In this document: piece after piece, positions 1 through 8,371 of the stretch
How the letters are laid out: every line of letters starts with the position of its first letter
How positions within the stretch are numbered: position 1 is the stretch's first letter
Assembly (NCBI RefSeq): GCF_033097365.1
Contig: NZ_AP028461.1
Span: forward strand, 3,968,001 to 4,032,000
Reading direction: 5' to 3'
Source: Actinoplanes sichuanensis
GTDB taxonomy: Bacteria; Actinomycetota; Actinomycetes; Mycobacteriales; Micromonosporaceae
Length of the DNA: 64,000 nucleotides
Program-made: the position numbers and the translations under genes
Notes under the pieces: model-generated
Seen by the model: the letters and a program-made list of their open reading frames with translations, nothing else
Databases searched by the model: none
Told to the model about the DNA's origin: nothing

Positions 1-790
1 CGCCGACGCGGACGCCCTCGCCGCGATCGACCGGCGCCTCACCGCGGAGCCGGTGCTCAGCTGTCCCCGCGATCCGAACGTGTGGCGCTATGAGATCGCC
101 GGCCGTCGGGACGCCGACATCTCCCGCAACGCGGTCGCCGTGCTCGTCGACGGCGCCGCGGTGTGCGGCTACCTGGTGCACAGCGTGCAGTTGTACGGCG
201 CGGGCGAGCTGGTGCTGCACGCCGCCGCCTGCGAGCGGCCGGGCGACTGGGCGCGGGCCGCCCCGGCGATGTCGGCCTACCTGGGAGAGATCGGCCGACG
301 GTACGCCGCGTCGACCGGGCAGCCGTTCACCCTGCTGCGCCGGCGTCTGAACCCGCAGCACCCGCTGGTCCGGCTGGGCCCGCCCGGAGTCCCGAAACGG
401 CAGCGCGGCTGGTACCTGCGCGCCACCGACCCAGCCGTACTGCTCGCCCACCTGGCGCCGGTGCTGCGCGCCCGCTGGAACGCCGCGGGTCTGCGCTGGC
501 CGGCCACCTCGATGACGATCGACACGTACGGGCGGGCCGCCCGCCTGGAGTTCACCGACGGTGAGCTGACCGCGGTGACCGCGGGCCGCCGCTCGCCGAA
601 CCCGGCCGTCGACCCGGGCATCGATGCGGCGGTCCCGCCGGGGGCGTTGCTGCAGCTGGCGCTCGGCTACCGCACCCTGCCGGAGGTGCTGGCCACCTGG
701 CCGGACTGCGTGCCACGCGAGCACCGCACCGAGCAGTTCCTGACGGCCGCGTTCCCACCGGTCGACGCCCGCCTGTGGCCGCGCGTCTGA
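1..790 (+). CDS. GNAT-like acetyltransferase, 5' end outside window
   Basis: The reading frame is open from the first bases of the window, so the start lies upstream. About 262 residues are visible. A GNAT-like core seems to end near the middle, followed by a C-terminal part with WYLRATDP and a later MTIDTYGRAARLEFTDG stretch, which resembles the sterol-carrier-like tail of Eis/GNAT fusion proteins. The assignment rests on this overall resemblance; the acetyl-CoA loop is not clearly visible. The gene ends 89 bp before the first GT2 gene on the same strand. Confidence 0.5.
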   Translation, partial: ADADALAAIDRRLTAEPVLSCPRDPNVWRYEIAGRRDADISRNAVAVLVDGAAVCGYLVHSVQLYGAGELVLHAAACERPGDWARAAPAMSAYLGEIGRRYAASTGQPFTLLRRRLNPQHPLVRLGPPGVPKRQRGWYLRATDPAVLLAHLAPVLRARWNAAGLRWPATSMTIDTYGRAARLEFTDGELTAVTAGRRSPNPAVDPGIDAAVPPGALLQLALGYRTLPEVLATWPDCVPREHRTEQFLTAAFPPVDARLWPRV

Positions 791-839
791 GCGGACCCGG
801 AGGCAGGCCGATGATCCTTGCGCGGGTCCTGAGAGCGGC

Positions 840-856
840 TTGAGGTTGTGTTGAGG
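840..856 (+). promoter_or_regulatory. TTGAGG direct repeat upstream of GT2 copy 1
   Basis: Two TTGAGG hexamers spaced 11 bp start-to-start (840-845 and 851-856), 23 bp upstream of the GT2 start. One-helical-turn direct repeats are typical of OmpR-family response regulator sites. The same arrangement is kept upstream of GT2 copy 2. The identity of the regulator is unknown. Confidence 0.5.
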
Positions 857-878
857 GTGCGTTCCGATCTGTGGGGGC

Positions 879-1655
879 ATGAACGCCACCGCAGTCGCCG
901 CCCCCGCCGCCATCGTCCGTCGCTCGGCCGTTGAGCTCAGCGTGGTGGTGCCGTTCTTCAACCCGGGTCCGGTGGTGCGTCGCACGGTCGAGCAGCTGGT
1001 CGCCTGCCTGACCGAGGCCGGGGTGGCGTTCGAGGTGATCGCGGTCTCCGACGGCTCGACCGACGGCTCCGCCGCCCTGCTGGCCGGCATGGCGAACGTG
1101 ACGGTGCTCGACAACCCGGTCAACCAGGGCAAGGGCGCCGCCCTGCACCAGGGGTTCGCCGCCGCCAACGGTGCGTGGGTCGGGTTCATCGACGCCGACG
1201 GCGACATCGACCCCCGGCACCTGGTCGACTACCTGACGCTCGCCCGCACCGGCGGGCACGCCATGGTCTACGCCGACAAGCGCCACACCGCCTCGGTGTC
1301 GGGTGCCGGCCGGGCCCGCAAGCTGATCTCGGTGAGCTACTCGACGCTGGTCACCGCCATGTTCGGCCTGACGGTCCGCGACACCCAGACCGGCTGCAAG
1401 ATCATCCGCCGGGACGTACTCACCGAGGTCCTGCCCCGCCTGCGCGAACGCCGCTTCGCGTTCGACCTCGAACTGTTCGTCGCGACCAACGCCGCCGGCA
1501 TCACCGACCTGCACGCCGCCCCGGTCCGCCTCGAGACCCGCGTCGCCGGATCGACGGTCACCACCAAGAGCATCGTCCGCACGATCCGCGACACGTTCAC
1601 CATCTACGGCCGCCGCCGCGCGAACCACTACGCCGTCTACGCCCTCGCCGCCTGA
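879..1655 (+). CDS. Family 2 glycosyltransferase (copy 1)
   Basis: A 258-residue GT-A fold glycosyltransferase of the dolichyl/polyprenyl-phosphate sugar transferase type. It has the N-terminal VVVPFFNP strand, the SDGSTDGS nucleotide-binding loop near residue 58, and the metal-binding FIDADGDID motif near residue 104. No transmembrane segments follow, so this is the short cytoplasmic-face form that loads a sugar onto a lipid carrier for envelope polysaccharide. The paralogue at 6173-6928 differs at only three positions after the diverged N-terminus. The start was chosen at the ATG shared by both copies (GGGGGC-ATG context). Confidence 0.85.
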   Translation: MNATAVAAPAAIVRRSAVELSVVVPFFNPGPVVRRTVEQLVACLTEAGVAFEVIAVSDGSTDGSAALLAGMANVTVLDNPVNQGKGAALHQGFAAANGAWVGFIDADGDIDPRHLVDYLTLARTGGHAMVYADKRHTASVSGAGRARKLISVSYSTLVTAMFGLTVRDTQTGCKIIRRDVLTEVLPRLRERRFAFDLELFVATNAAGITDLHAAPVRLETRVAGSTVTTKSIVRTIRDTFTIYGRRRANHYAVYALAA

Positions 1656-1682
1656 ACCACCCGACCCAGACGCACGACGGCG

Positions 1683-2423
1683 TCAGACGCCCCCGACTCC
1701 GGGAGTGTGGCCGAAGGTTCGTCGGAACACGTCGATGAACGCGCTGGCCGAGGACCAGCCGCAGCGGTGCGCGACCGTGGTCACCGGGGTCCGGTCGGCG
1801 AGCAGGATCAGCGCATGGTGCAGGCGCAGCTGGGTGCGCCACTGCGGGTAACTCATGCCGAGATCGCGGCGGAACAGCCGGGACAGGGTGCGGTCGCTGG
1901 CACCCACCGCACGGCCGAGGTCGACGAGCGTCCGGTTGTCACCCGGCGACGCCCGCACCAGCTCGCACACGGCGCGTAGCAGCGGATCCGTCGGGGTCGG
2001 CACGTGCAGCGGCTGCTGCGGCGAGGCCCGAAGCCGGTCGAGGAGTACGGCGAGCAGCCGATCGTGTTCCGGGCCGGCCGAGTCCGGACCGCGGGTGTAC
2101 TCGATGATCAGCTCGCGGAGCAGCGGCGCGACCGACAGGACCGTGGGGGTGTCCAGGCTGAGCGGATTACTGTCGGCGGGCAGCCCGACCAGGTGCAGTT
2201 CCAGCGAACCGTAGGCGCGATGGGCGTGCACCGTGCCGGCGGGCACCCAGATGGCACGGTTACCCGGCGTCACCCAGGATCCGGCGTCGGTGGTGACGGT
2301 CAGGACCCCGCGCGCGGCGTAGATGATCTGGTGGTCGTCGTGCCGGTGGGCGCTGATCTCAGCCCCGGACGCCAGCCACTGGCTGCGGGTGGGTGCGATC
2401 GGCTCGTGGCGGATTTCCGGCAT
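1683..2423 (-). CDS. AraC-family regulator with cupin sensor
   Basis: 246 residues. An N-terminal cupin-like domain (HRHDDHQIIYAARG near residues 26-40, then GTVHAHR) is followed by a C-terminal double helix-turn-helix (residues about 145-246, with VAHRCGWSSASAFIDVFRRTFGHTP in the second HTH). The ATG at 2423 is preferred over longer in-frame starts, which would run into the divergent transporter. It is divergent from the MFS gene, with 45 bp between the starts, so it probably controls that exporter; this is the usual arrangement for cupin-AraC regulators next to MFS genes. Confidence 0.85.
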   Translation of the reverse strand: MPEIRHEPIAPTRSQWLASGAEISAHRHDDHQIIYAARGVLTVTTDAGSWVTPGNRAIWVPAGTVHAHRAYGSLELHLVGLPADSNPLSLDTPTVLSVAPLLRELIIEYTRGPDSAGPEHDRLLAVLLDRLRASPQQPLHVPTPTDPLLRAVCELVRASPGDNRTLVDLGRAVGASDRTLSRLFRRDLGMSYPQWRTQLRLHHALILLADRTPVTTVAHRCGWSSASAFIDVFRRTFGHTPGVGGV

Positions 2424-2468
2424 CGGTTGGCAGGATATCGGAAGCCGGACACCGTACCGCCGGGAAGC

Positions 2469-3608
2469 ATGGTCGTGGTGCGAAGACGAACCTCCATCAC
2501 CCTGCTGGCCGCCGGGCACGCCTGCGTCGACGTCTACCAGGGCGCCGTCGCCGCGCTGGTGCCGCTGTTCGTGGCCGAGCGCGCCTACACGTACGCCGCC
2601 GTGTCCGGTGTCGTCCTCGCCGCGTCGCTGCTGTCGTCGGTCGCGCAGCCGGTGTTCGGCGCCCTCACCGACCGGTGGGCGATGCCGTGGCTGCTGCCCG
2701 TGAGCACCCTGATCGGCGGAGTCGGCATCGCGGTGAGCGGCCTGACCGGCAGTTACCCGCTGACGCTGCTGTTCGTGGCGCTGTCCGGGATCGGCGTGGC
2801 CGCCTACCACCCCGAGTCGGCCCGGATCGCCCGCGAGGCGAGCGACGGCAGCCACACGGCGATGGCCTGGTTCTCGACCGGCGGCAACATCGGTTTCGCG
2901 GTGGCGCCGCTGCTGGTCGCCGCGATCACCGGGCTGAGGTGGACGCCGTTGCTGATGGTCCCGGCACTCGCCGGGGCCGCGATGGCACTGCCGGTGCTGC
3001 AGGCCCTGACCCGGCGCCGGAACGCCACGATCCCGAAGACCGGCCGTGACGACATCTCGTCGTTTCTGCGCCTGACGTTCGCGGTGATCTTCCGGTCGAT
3101 CGCGTTCGTCGGGCTGAGCGCCTTCGTCTCGCTCTACGCTCGGCAACGGCAGGGCGGAGACCCGGCCGCGGGTACGGCAGCCTTGTTCCTGCTGTATCTC
3201 GGCGGAGTCGTCGGCTCCCTGCTCGGCGGTTCGGCGGCGAGCAGGTGGGGCCGGGTCACGACGTCGCGCTGGTCGTATGGCGTGGCCGTCTTCGCGATCG
3301 CCGGTGTGGTGTGGGCGCCCGGCCCGGCGTTCTACCTGTTCGTGGCCCTGACCTCGATCGCGCTGTACGTGCCGTTCTCGCTGCAGATCACTCTCGGACA
3401 GGACTACCTGCCGAGCCGGGTCGGCACCGCGAGCGGCGTCACCCTGGGGCTGACGGTCAGCGTCGGCGGTCTGGCGAGCCCGGTCATCGGCGCGCTGGCC
3501 GACGCCACCTCACTGCAGGCCGCGCTCATGCCGCTGGTGGTGATGCCCGCGTTGAGCTTGTTGATCTTCCAGACGTTGCGTGATCCGGCGCCGATACGGG
3601 CGTGTTAG
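2469..3608 (+). CDS. MFS transporter, fosmidomycin-resistance (Fsr) type
   Basis: 379 residues with about 12 hydrophobic segments. The opening helix (LLAAGHACVDVYQGAVAALVPLF) and the AAYHPESARIA stretch near residue 115 are hallmarks of the Fsr branch of MFS drug exporters, which pump small toxic compounds out of the cell. The ATG at 2469 has a GGGAAG ribosome site just upstream. A much longer open frame exists but overlaps the AraC gene antisense. The substrate cannot be read from sequence; the divergent AraC regulator suggests inducible export. Confidence 0.85.
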   Translation: MVVVRRRTSITLLAAGHACVDVYQGAVAALVPLFVAERAYTYAAVSGVVLAASLLSSVAQPVFGALTDRWAMPWLLPVSTLIGGVGIAVSGLTGSYPLTLLFVALSGIGVAAYHPESARIAREASDGSHTAMAWFSTGGNIGFAVAPLLVAAITGLRWTPLLMVPALAGAAMALPVLQALTRRRNATIPKTGRDDISSFLRLTFAVIFRSIAFVGLSAFVSLYARQRQGGDPAAGTAALFLLYLGGVVGSLLGGSAASRWGRVTTSRWSYGVAVFAIAGVVWAPGPAFYLFVALTSIALYVPFSLQITLGQDYLPSRVGTASGVTLGLTVSVGGLASPVIGALADATSLQAALMPLVVMPALSLLIFQTLRDPAPIRAC

Positions 3609-3618
3609 CGTCGCCGGG

Positions 3619-4272
3619 GTGAAATTCCTGCTGACCGATTCCGGCGTTCGAAACGCGAGCATTCGGCAGGCCCTGGTCGACCTGCTGGGCAAGCCGATCG
3701 CCGAGGCCGGCGCCCTCTGCATTCCCACCGCGGGATACGGCGGCCGGTACGGCGAACCGGGCGGTCCCTGGCGTTTCATCAGTGGCCGGTCGCCCAGTCC
3801 GATGACCGAGCTGGGCTGGAAATCGGTCGGCGTGCTGGAACTGACCGCCCTACCCAGCATCGATCGGGAGCTGTGGACCTCGTGGGTCCACGCGGCCGAC
3901 GTGTTGCTGGTCAACGGCGGCGACACCATGTACCTGCACCGCTGGATGCGCGAGTCCGGCCTGGCCGAGATGCTGCCGACGCTGCACGACACCGTCTACG
4001 TCGGGCTGAGCGCCGGCAGCATGGTGGTGACACCGCGGATCGGAAGGCATTTCACCGACGGCGACGACACGACTCTGGGACTGGTCGACTTCTCGATCTT
4101 CCCGCACCTGAACGACCCGGATTCCCCGCATTTCTCGATGGCCGAGGCGGAACGGTGGGCCACCGGAATCGACAGGCCCGCGTATGCCATCGACGCGCAG
4201 ACCGCCATCAAGGTGACCGAAGCCGGCACCGAGATCGTCTCGGAGGGACAGTGGAAAAAGTTCGACTCCTGA
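3619..4272 (+). CDS. Peptidase E-like (S51) hydrolase
   Basis: 217 residues from the GTG at 3619. Class I glutamine amidotransferase-like fold of family S51: the nucleophile elbow GLSAGS places the catalytic serine at residue 131. The NGGDTMYL motif near residue 100 and the downstream FSIFPHLN segment are family signatures. Members are cytoplasmic dipeptidases (Asp-X) or cyanophycinase relatives. The gene starts 10 bp after the MFS stop, and its 3' end overlaps the next gene by 22 bp, so it is likely cotranscribed with both. Confidence 0.85.
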   Translation: MKFLLTDSGVRNASIRQALVDLLGKPIAEAGALCIPTAGYGGRYGEPGGPWRFISGRSPSPMTELGWKSVGVLELTALPSIDRELWTSWVHAADVLLVNGGDTMYLHRWMRESGLAEMLPTLHDTVYVGLSAGSMVVTPRIGRHFTDGDDTTLGLVDFSIFPHLNDPDSPHFSMAEAERWATGIDRPAYAIDAQTAIKVTEAGTEIVSEGQWKKFDS

Positions 4273-4991
4273 CCGCCGGTGTGTTCGGGACGGCTCTGCT
4301 TGCCGCCGGGGTCTGGTTCGCGCCGATGCCGTATCTGGTGGAGAAGCCTGGTCCGACGCTCGACGTGCTCGGGGCGGACGTGATCGCCGTGACCGGTGCG
4401 GACGTCTCCGCCTCGACGGGAAAGCTGCTGCTCACCACGGTCGAGGTCACTGATGTGGGTGGCGGCGCCGATGCGGTCGGTGCCTGGTTCGACGATCGGA
4501 GGGCGCTGGTCCCGCGGGAGGCGGTCTTTCCGGCCGGGCAGAGCGACGAGCAGGTTCAGCAGGTGAATCAGGAGGCGTTCGCGACGTCGGAGAGCACCGC
4601 GATCGCGGTGGCCCTGACCGAAATGGGTCAACCGGCGGGGGTACGGGTGAGCATCGACGTTCGTGAGATCGGTGGCCCGAGTGCCGGGCTGATGCTGGTG
4701 CTCGGCATCGTCGACAAGCTCACTCCGGCCGACCTCACCGGCGGTCGGGTGATCGCCGGGACCGGGGAGATCCGCGCGGACGGCGCGGTCGGCCCGATCG
4801 GCGGCATCCCCCAGAAGCTGCACGGCGCCAAGGCGGCCGGGGCCGAGTTCTTCCTGGTTCCGGAGGGCAACTGCGCGGAGGCGGCGGCCAACCCGGTGCC
4901 CGGTCTGACCCTGGCGAAGGTGGCCACGGCCGACGACGCGCTGCTCGCGCTGAAGACCGTCACCGCCGGGGGCGTCCCCGCACCGTGCTGA
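4251..4991 (+). CDS. Membrane-anchored Lon-like (S16) protease lacking PDZ
   Basis: 246 residues from the GTG at 4251. A single N-terminal membrane segment (residues about 6-28) is followed by the PYLVEKPGPTLDVLG region typical of YlbL-like proteins and then a Lon proteolytic domain with Ser144 (GGPSAGL) and Lys189 (GGIPQK) as the Ser-Lys dyad. YlbL-type proteins normally have a PDZ domain between anchor and protease and are about 340 residues; here the chain passes straight from QEAFATSESTAIAVALTEMG to the protease, so PDZ is absent. The protease domain should face the exterior. Confidence 0.85.
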   Translation: MEKVRLLTAGVFGTALLAAGVWFAPMPYLVEKPGPTLDVLGADVIAVTGADVSASTGKLLLTTVEVTDVGGGADAVGAWFDDRRALVPREAVFPAGQSDEQVQQVNQEAFATSESTAIAVALTEMGQPAGVRVSIDVREIGGPSAGLMLVLGIVDKLTPADLTGGRVIAGTGEIRADGAVGPIGGIPQKLHGAKAAGAEFFLVPEGNCAEAAANPVPGLTLAKVATADDALLALKTVTAGGVPAPC

Positions 4992-5003
4992 GATGATCGG
5001 CGC

Positions 5004-6191
5004 ATGACTTCGCCCGTCACGGTTGATCTGGCTCTGGTCGGTGGGGGCGGGGCCGCTTCACTCGTACTCGCCGCTCTGGATCGAAAAGATCTTTCGGGGG
5101 TACGGGTGGCGATCGTCGACCCGGTGCACAAACGTGGGCAGGATCGGACCTGGGCTTTCTGGGGTGAGCCCGGTTCGTTTCTCGATCCGCTGCTCAGTGC
5201 GAGCTGGGCGGCGGTCGACGTGGTGACGGCGGAGGGTCGGCGGACTCTGCCGCTGCGGCCGCTGCGGTATGCGATGTTGCGGTCGGGGCCGCTCTACGAG
5301 CTGGCCGGTGCGGCGGAGCAGCGGCTCGGCGCGGTGCGGGTCACCGCCGCGGCCGACCGGCTCGACGACGACGGGTCGCGGGTGGTGGTGCGGGACGAAG
5401 CCGGTACGCCGTTGGTCCGGGCGGGGTGGGTGCTCGACTCTCGTCCGCGGTCTCCGGCGCGCTCTGGCCGTACCAACTGGTTGCAGCATTTTCGGGGTTG
5501 GTGGTTGGAGTCGGACCGGGCGATCTTCGAGCCGGGGCGGGCGGTCCTGATGGATTTTCGGACTCCGCAGCCCGCGCGTGGGGTGTCGTTCGGGTATGTG
5601 CTGCCGGTCGATGAGCGGTTCGCGTTGGTCGAATACACCGAATTCTCGCCGTCGGTGCTGTCCGGCGACGAGTATGACGCGGCGTTGCGCGGCTATCTCG
5701 CGCTGCTCGGCATCGACGAGGCGGCGGTGCGGGTGCGGGAGGTGGAGAACGGGGTGATCCCGATGACCGACGGTGTCTTCGAGGCCCGTCCGTCGCCGCG
5801 GGTGGTGCGGCTGGGTACGGCGGGTGGGGCGACCCGGCCGTCGACCGGGTTCACGTTCACCGCGATGGCCCGGCAGGCCGATCGGATCGCGGTCGAGGTG
5901 GCGGCGGGTCGTCCGCCGCTGCCCGGGCCGGCGTATCCGGGGCGGCACCGGTGGATGGACGCGGTGCAGTTGCGGGCTCTGGACCGCGGAATGGTCGACG
6001 GGGTCGAATTCTTCGGGCGGTTGTTCGACCGGAATCCGCCGGAGCGGGTGCTGCGGTTCCTCGACGGCACGACGTCCTGGGGTGAGGATCTGAGGCTGAT
6101 GGCGTCGAGTCCGCTGCTGCCGATGACGCGGGCGGCGGCCGGTGACGCGGTCGCGCGTCTGGGTCGGGTGGTTCAGGCGGCGAGGGCGTAG
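5004..6191 (+). CDS. crtY: Lycopene cyclase, CrtY type
   Basis: 395 residues. N-terminal FAD/NAD-binding region (LALVGGGGAASLVLAAL) followed by RGQDRTWAFWGE near residue 45, a signature of CrtY/CrtL lycopene cyclases that form beta-ionone rings on lycopene. Other carotenoid genes are not in the window, so it is either an outlying member of the pathway or a cyclase-like protein. Its last six codons and stop overlap the 3' end of the convergent GT2 copy 2 by 19 bp. Confidence 0.8.
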   Translation: MTSPVTVDLALVGGGGAASLVLAALDRKDLSGVRVAIVDPVHKRGQDRTWAFWGEPGSFLDPLLSASWAAVDVVTAEGRRTLPLRPLRYAMLRSGPLYELAGAAEQRLGAVRVTAAADRLDDDGSRVVVRDEAGTPLVRAGWVLDSRPRSPARSGRTNWLQHFRGWWLESDRAIFEPGRAVLMDFRTPQPARGVSFGYVLPVDERFALVEYTEFSPSVLSGDEYDAALRGYLALLGIDEAAVRVREVENGVIPMTDGVFEARPSPRVVRLGTAGGATRPSTGFTFTAMARQADRIAVEVAAGRPPLPGPAYPGRHRWMDAVQLRALDRGMVDGVEFFGRLFDRNPPERVLRFLDGTTSWGEDLRLMASSPLLPMTRAAAGDAVARLGRVVQAARA

Positions 6192-6928
6192 ACGGCGTAG
6201 TGGTTCGCGCGGCGGCGGCCGTAGATGGTGAACGTGTCGCGGATGGTGCGGATGATGCTCTTGGTGGTGACCGTCGATCCGGCGACGCGGGTCTCGAGGC
6301 GGACCGGGGCGGCGTGCAGGTCGGTGATGCCGGCGGCGTTGGTCGCGACGAACAGTTCGAGGTCGAACGCGAAGCGGCGTTCGCGCAGGCGGGGCAGGAC
6401 CTCGGTGAGTACGTCCCGGCGGATGATCTTGCAGCCGGTCTGGGTGTCGCGGACCGTCAGGCCGAACATGGCGGTGACCAGCGTCGAGTAGGACACCGAG
6501 ATCAGTTTGCGGGCCCGGCCGGCACCGGAGACCGAGGCGATGTGGCGCTTGTCGGCGTAGACCATCGCGTGGCCGCCGGTGCGGGCGAGCGTCAGGTAGT
6601 CGACCAGGTGCCGGGGGTCGATGTCGCCGTCGGCGTCGATGAACCCGACCCACGCACCGTTGGCGGCGGCGAACCCCTGGTGCAGGGCGGCGCCCTTGCC
6701 CTGGTTGACCGGGTTGTCGAGCACCGTCACGTTCGCCATGCCCGCGAGCAGGGCGGCGGAGCCGTCGGTCGAACCGTCGGAGACCGCGATCACCTCGAAC
6801 ACCACCCCGGCCTCGGTCAGGCAGGCGACCAGCTGCTCGACCGTGCGACGCACCACCGGACCCGGGTTGAAGAACGGCACGACCACGGTGAGGTCGATGA
6901 GGGCGGGGCGGGCGGCGGTGGCGTTCAT
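6173..6928 (-). CDS. Family 2 glycosyltransferase (copy 2)
   Basis: 251 residues, same GT-A fold and motifs as copy 1 (SDGSTDGS, FIDADGDID). It differs in its N-terminal about 20 residues (seven residues shorter) and at three later positions (A/V, T/I, V/I). Because its 3' end is interlocked with crtY while copy 1 carries the same downstream bases without any crtY gene, copy 2 is probably the ancestral locus. An IS element now sits 49 bp upstream of its start, just outside the TTGAGG repeats, and may alter its expression. Confidence 0.85.
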   Translation of the reverse strand: MNATAARPALIDLTVVVPFFNPGPVVRRTVEQLVACLTEAGVVFEVIAVSDGSTDGSAALLAGMANVTVLDNPVNQGKGAALHQGFAAANGAWVGFIDADGDIDPRHLVDYLTLARTGGHAMVYADKRHIASVSGAGRARKLISVSYSTLVTAMFGLTVRDTQTGCKIIRRDVLTEVLPRLRERRFAFDLELFVATNAAGITDLHAAPVRLETRVAGSTVTTKSIIRTIRDTFTIYGRRRANHYAVYALAA

Positions 6929-6950
6929 GCCCCCACAGATCGGATCGCAC

Positions 6951-6967
6951 CCTCAACGCAACCTCAA
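6951..6967 (-). promoter_or_regulatory. TTGAGG direct repeat upstream of GT2 copy 2
   Basis: On the minus strand, two TTGAGG hexamers (6962-6967 and 6951-6956) with an 11-bp period, identical in layout to those at 840-856. They remain intact although the IS element begins 10 bp further upstream. Confidence 0.5.
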
Positions 6968-7118
6968 GCCGCTCTCAGAGGGTCATAAGTTCGCGGATGT
7001 AGCTTTAGCGGGTTGAAGTACCCTTTCGAGGTTTACGGATTGATTTGGTGTCCCTCGATGTCGTGAAGTCGCGGCGGGGGTTGAGGTCGCATGGTTGGCG
7101 GCCGCGTAGTGCCTGCTC

Positions 7119-7961
7119 ATGGCACGTCAGGCGTATTCGACTGATCTCACGGACGCCCAGTGGGCGTTGATCGAGCCGTTCCTTCAGGTCTGGAAGGCCC
7201 GGCGGGCTTCCCCGTCGGGGTACGAAGGCCGCTACGAGATGCGCGAGATCGTCAACGCGTTGTTCTACCAGAACCGGACCGGTTGCCAATGGGCGTTACT
7301 GCCGCATGACCTGCCGCCCGGATCCGCGGTCTACTACTACTTCGGATTATGGCGTAACGACGGCACCGACCAGGCCATCCATGACCTGCTGCGCTGCCAG
7401 GCCAGGGAGAGGGCCGGCCGCACCGAGGACCCGACCGCGGTCGTCCTGGACACCCAGTCCATCCGTTGCGCGAACCACGTCCCGGCCGCTACCACCGGCA
7501 AGGACGCGGGTAAGAAGGTGCCCGGCCGCAAACGGGGCCTGGCCGTGGACACCCTCGGCCTGATCATCGCGGTCGTGGTCGCCGCGGCCTCGGCCACCGA
7601 CAACACCATCGGCATCGACCTGCTCGACAAGGTCGTCGAGCACACCTCGACGGTGGCCCGCGTCTATGTCGATGCCGGGTTCAAGGACGAGGTCATGATC
7701 CATGGCGCAGTCCTCGGGATCACTGTTGAACAGGTCAAACGCAGCGACACCACTCCCGGGTTCGTGCCGATCGCCAAACGGTGGGTGGTCGAACGGACCC
7801 ACGGCACCCTGATGCTGCACCGGCGCCTGGTCCGTGACTACGAGAGCCTGCCCGCCTCCAGCGTGTCGCACACCCTCTGGGCCTCCACGGCCAACCTGAC
7901 CCGCCGGCTGACCGGCACCGCCACGCCGACCTGGCGCACCATCACCGAGGACGTGACCTGA
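7119..7961 (+). CDS. IS5-family DDE transposase
   Basis: 280 residues, a single uninterrupted frame. The N-terminal DUF4096-type domain (YSTDLTDAQWALIEPFL, then NRTGCQWALLPHDLPP) binds the IS ends. The catalytic triad is visible as Asp111 (VVLDTQSI), Asp185 (VYVDAGF) and Glu225 (RWVVERTHG) of the RNase H-like fold. The single frame, rather than two frames joined by slippage, separates it from the IS427 group. The stop shares one base with the next start. Confidence 0.92.
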   Translation: MARQAYSTDLTDAQWALIEPFLQVWKARRASPSGYEGRYEMREIVNALFYQNRTGCQWALLPHDLPPGSAVYYYFGLWRNDGTDQAIHDLLRCQARERAGRTEDPTAVVLDTQSIRCANHVPAATTGKDAGKKVPGRKRGLAVDTLGLIIAVVVAAASATDNTIGIDLLDKVVEHTSTVARVYVDAGFKDEVMIHGAVLGITVEQVKRSDTTPGFVPIAKRWVVERTHGTLMLHRRLVRDYESLPASSVSHTLWASTANLTRRLTGTATPTWRTITEDVT

Positions 7962-8371
7962 TGCAGCCCATCCTGGACCTGATCACCGAACGACAAACCA
8001 GTACCGCCGCGGCCATCGCCGACCTGCGCGAACAGATCGGCAAACTCACCGACGAACTACGCCTGGCCGAAACCGAACTGTCCGACCTGGTCACCACCCG
8101 CACCACCCTGACCCGGCTGACCGGCACCAACGACTCGGCCATCCCGAACAGCGGCAGCCTCGACAACACCGTCTACCAGCAGATCCTCTCCGCGTTCACC
8201 ACCAGCGACAGCCCGGCCATGCGCGCCAGAGACGTCTGCCTCGCGATCGGCATCGGCGCCGAACACAACGACACCGAAGGCATCCGCGCCAAACTGAAAC
8301 GCCTGGTCAAACGCGGAATCCTGACCGAGACCAGCGCCGGGCAGTTCACCCTCACCGCCCTAGCCGAGTGA
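7961..8371 (+). CDS. IS passenger protein, coiled coil plus winged helix
   Basis: 136 residues, starting at an ATG whose A is the last base of the transposase stop (TGATG), so translation is coupled. Residues about 5-45 are a heptad-like charged coiled coil (ITERQTSTAAAIADLREQIGK); residues about 75-135 look like a winged helix (RARDVCLAIGIGAEHN, RAKLKRLVKRGILTET). It lies inside the IS ends. It could be a DNA-binding accessory or regulator of transposition; no function is proven. Confidence 0.7.
   Translation: MQPILDLITERQTSTAAAIADLREQIGKLTDELRLAETELSDLVTTRTTLTRLTGTNDSAIPNSGSLDNTVYQQILSAFTTSDSPAMRARDVCLAIGIGAEHNDTEGIRAKLKRLVKRGILTETSAGQFTLTALAE

Larger units (their letters stand above)
813..1673 (+). 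repeat. Inverted duplication, copy 1 (GT2 gene plus flanks)
   Basis: This segment is almost identical, in inverted orientation, to 6155-6977 plus the short stretch beyond the IS element at 8438-8457. It includes the promoter region, the GT2 coding sequence and about 18 bp past its stop (tgaaccacccgacccagacgc). The first about 20 codons have diverged; from the VVVPFFNP motif onward the proteins differ at only three positions. The 23 bp at 813-835 match the copy-2 flank only if the IS element is removed. Confidence 0.9.
6155..6977 (-). repeat. Inverted duplication, copy 2
   Basis: Counterpart of 813-1673 in the opposite orientation. The shared block includes the last codons of crtY (antisense), the GT2 gene and its upstream TTGAGG repeats. 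The homology is cut by the IS element at 6978 and continues for at least 17 bp beyond it at 8441-8457. Confidence 0.9.
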
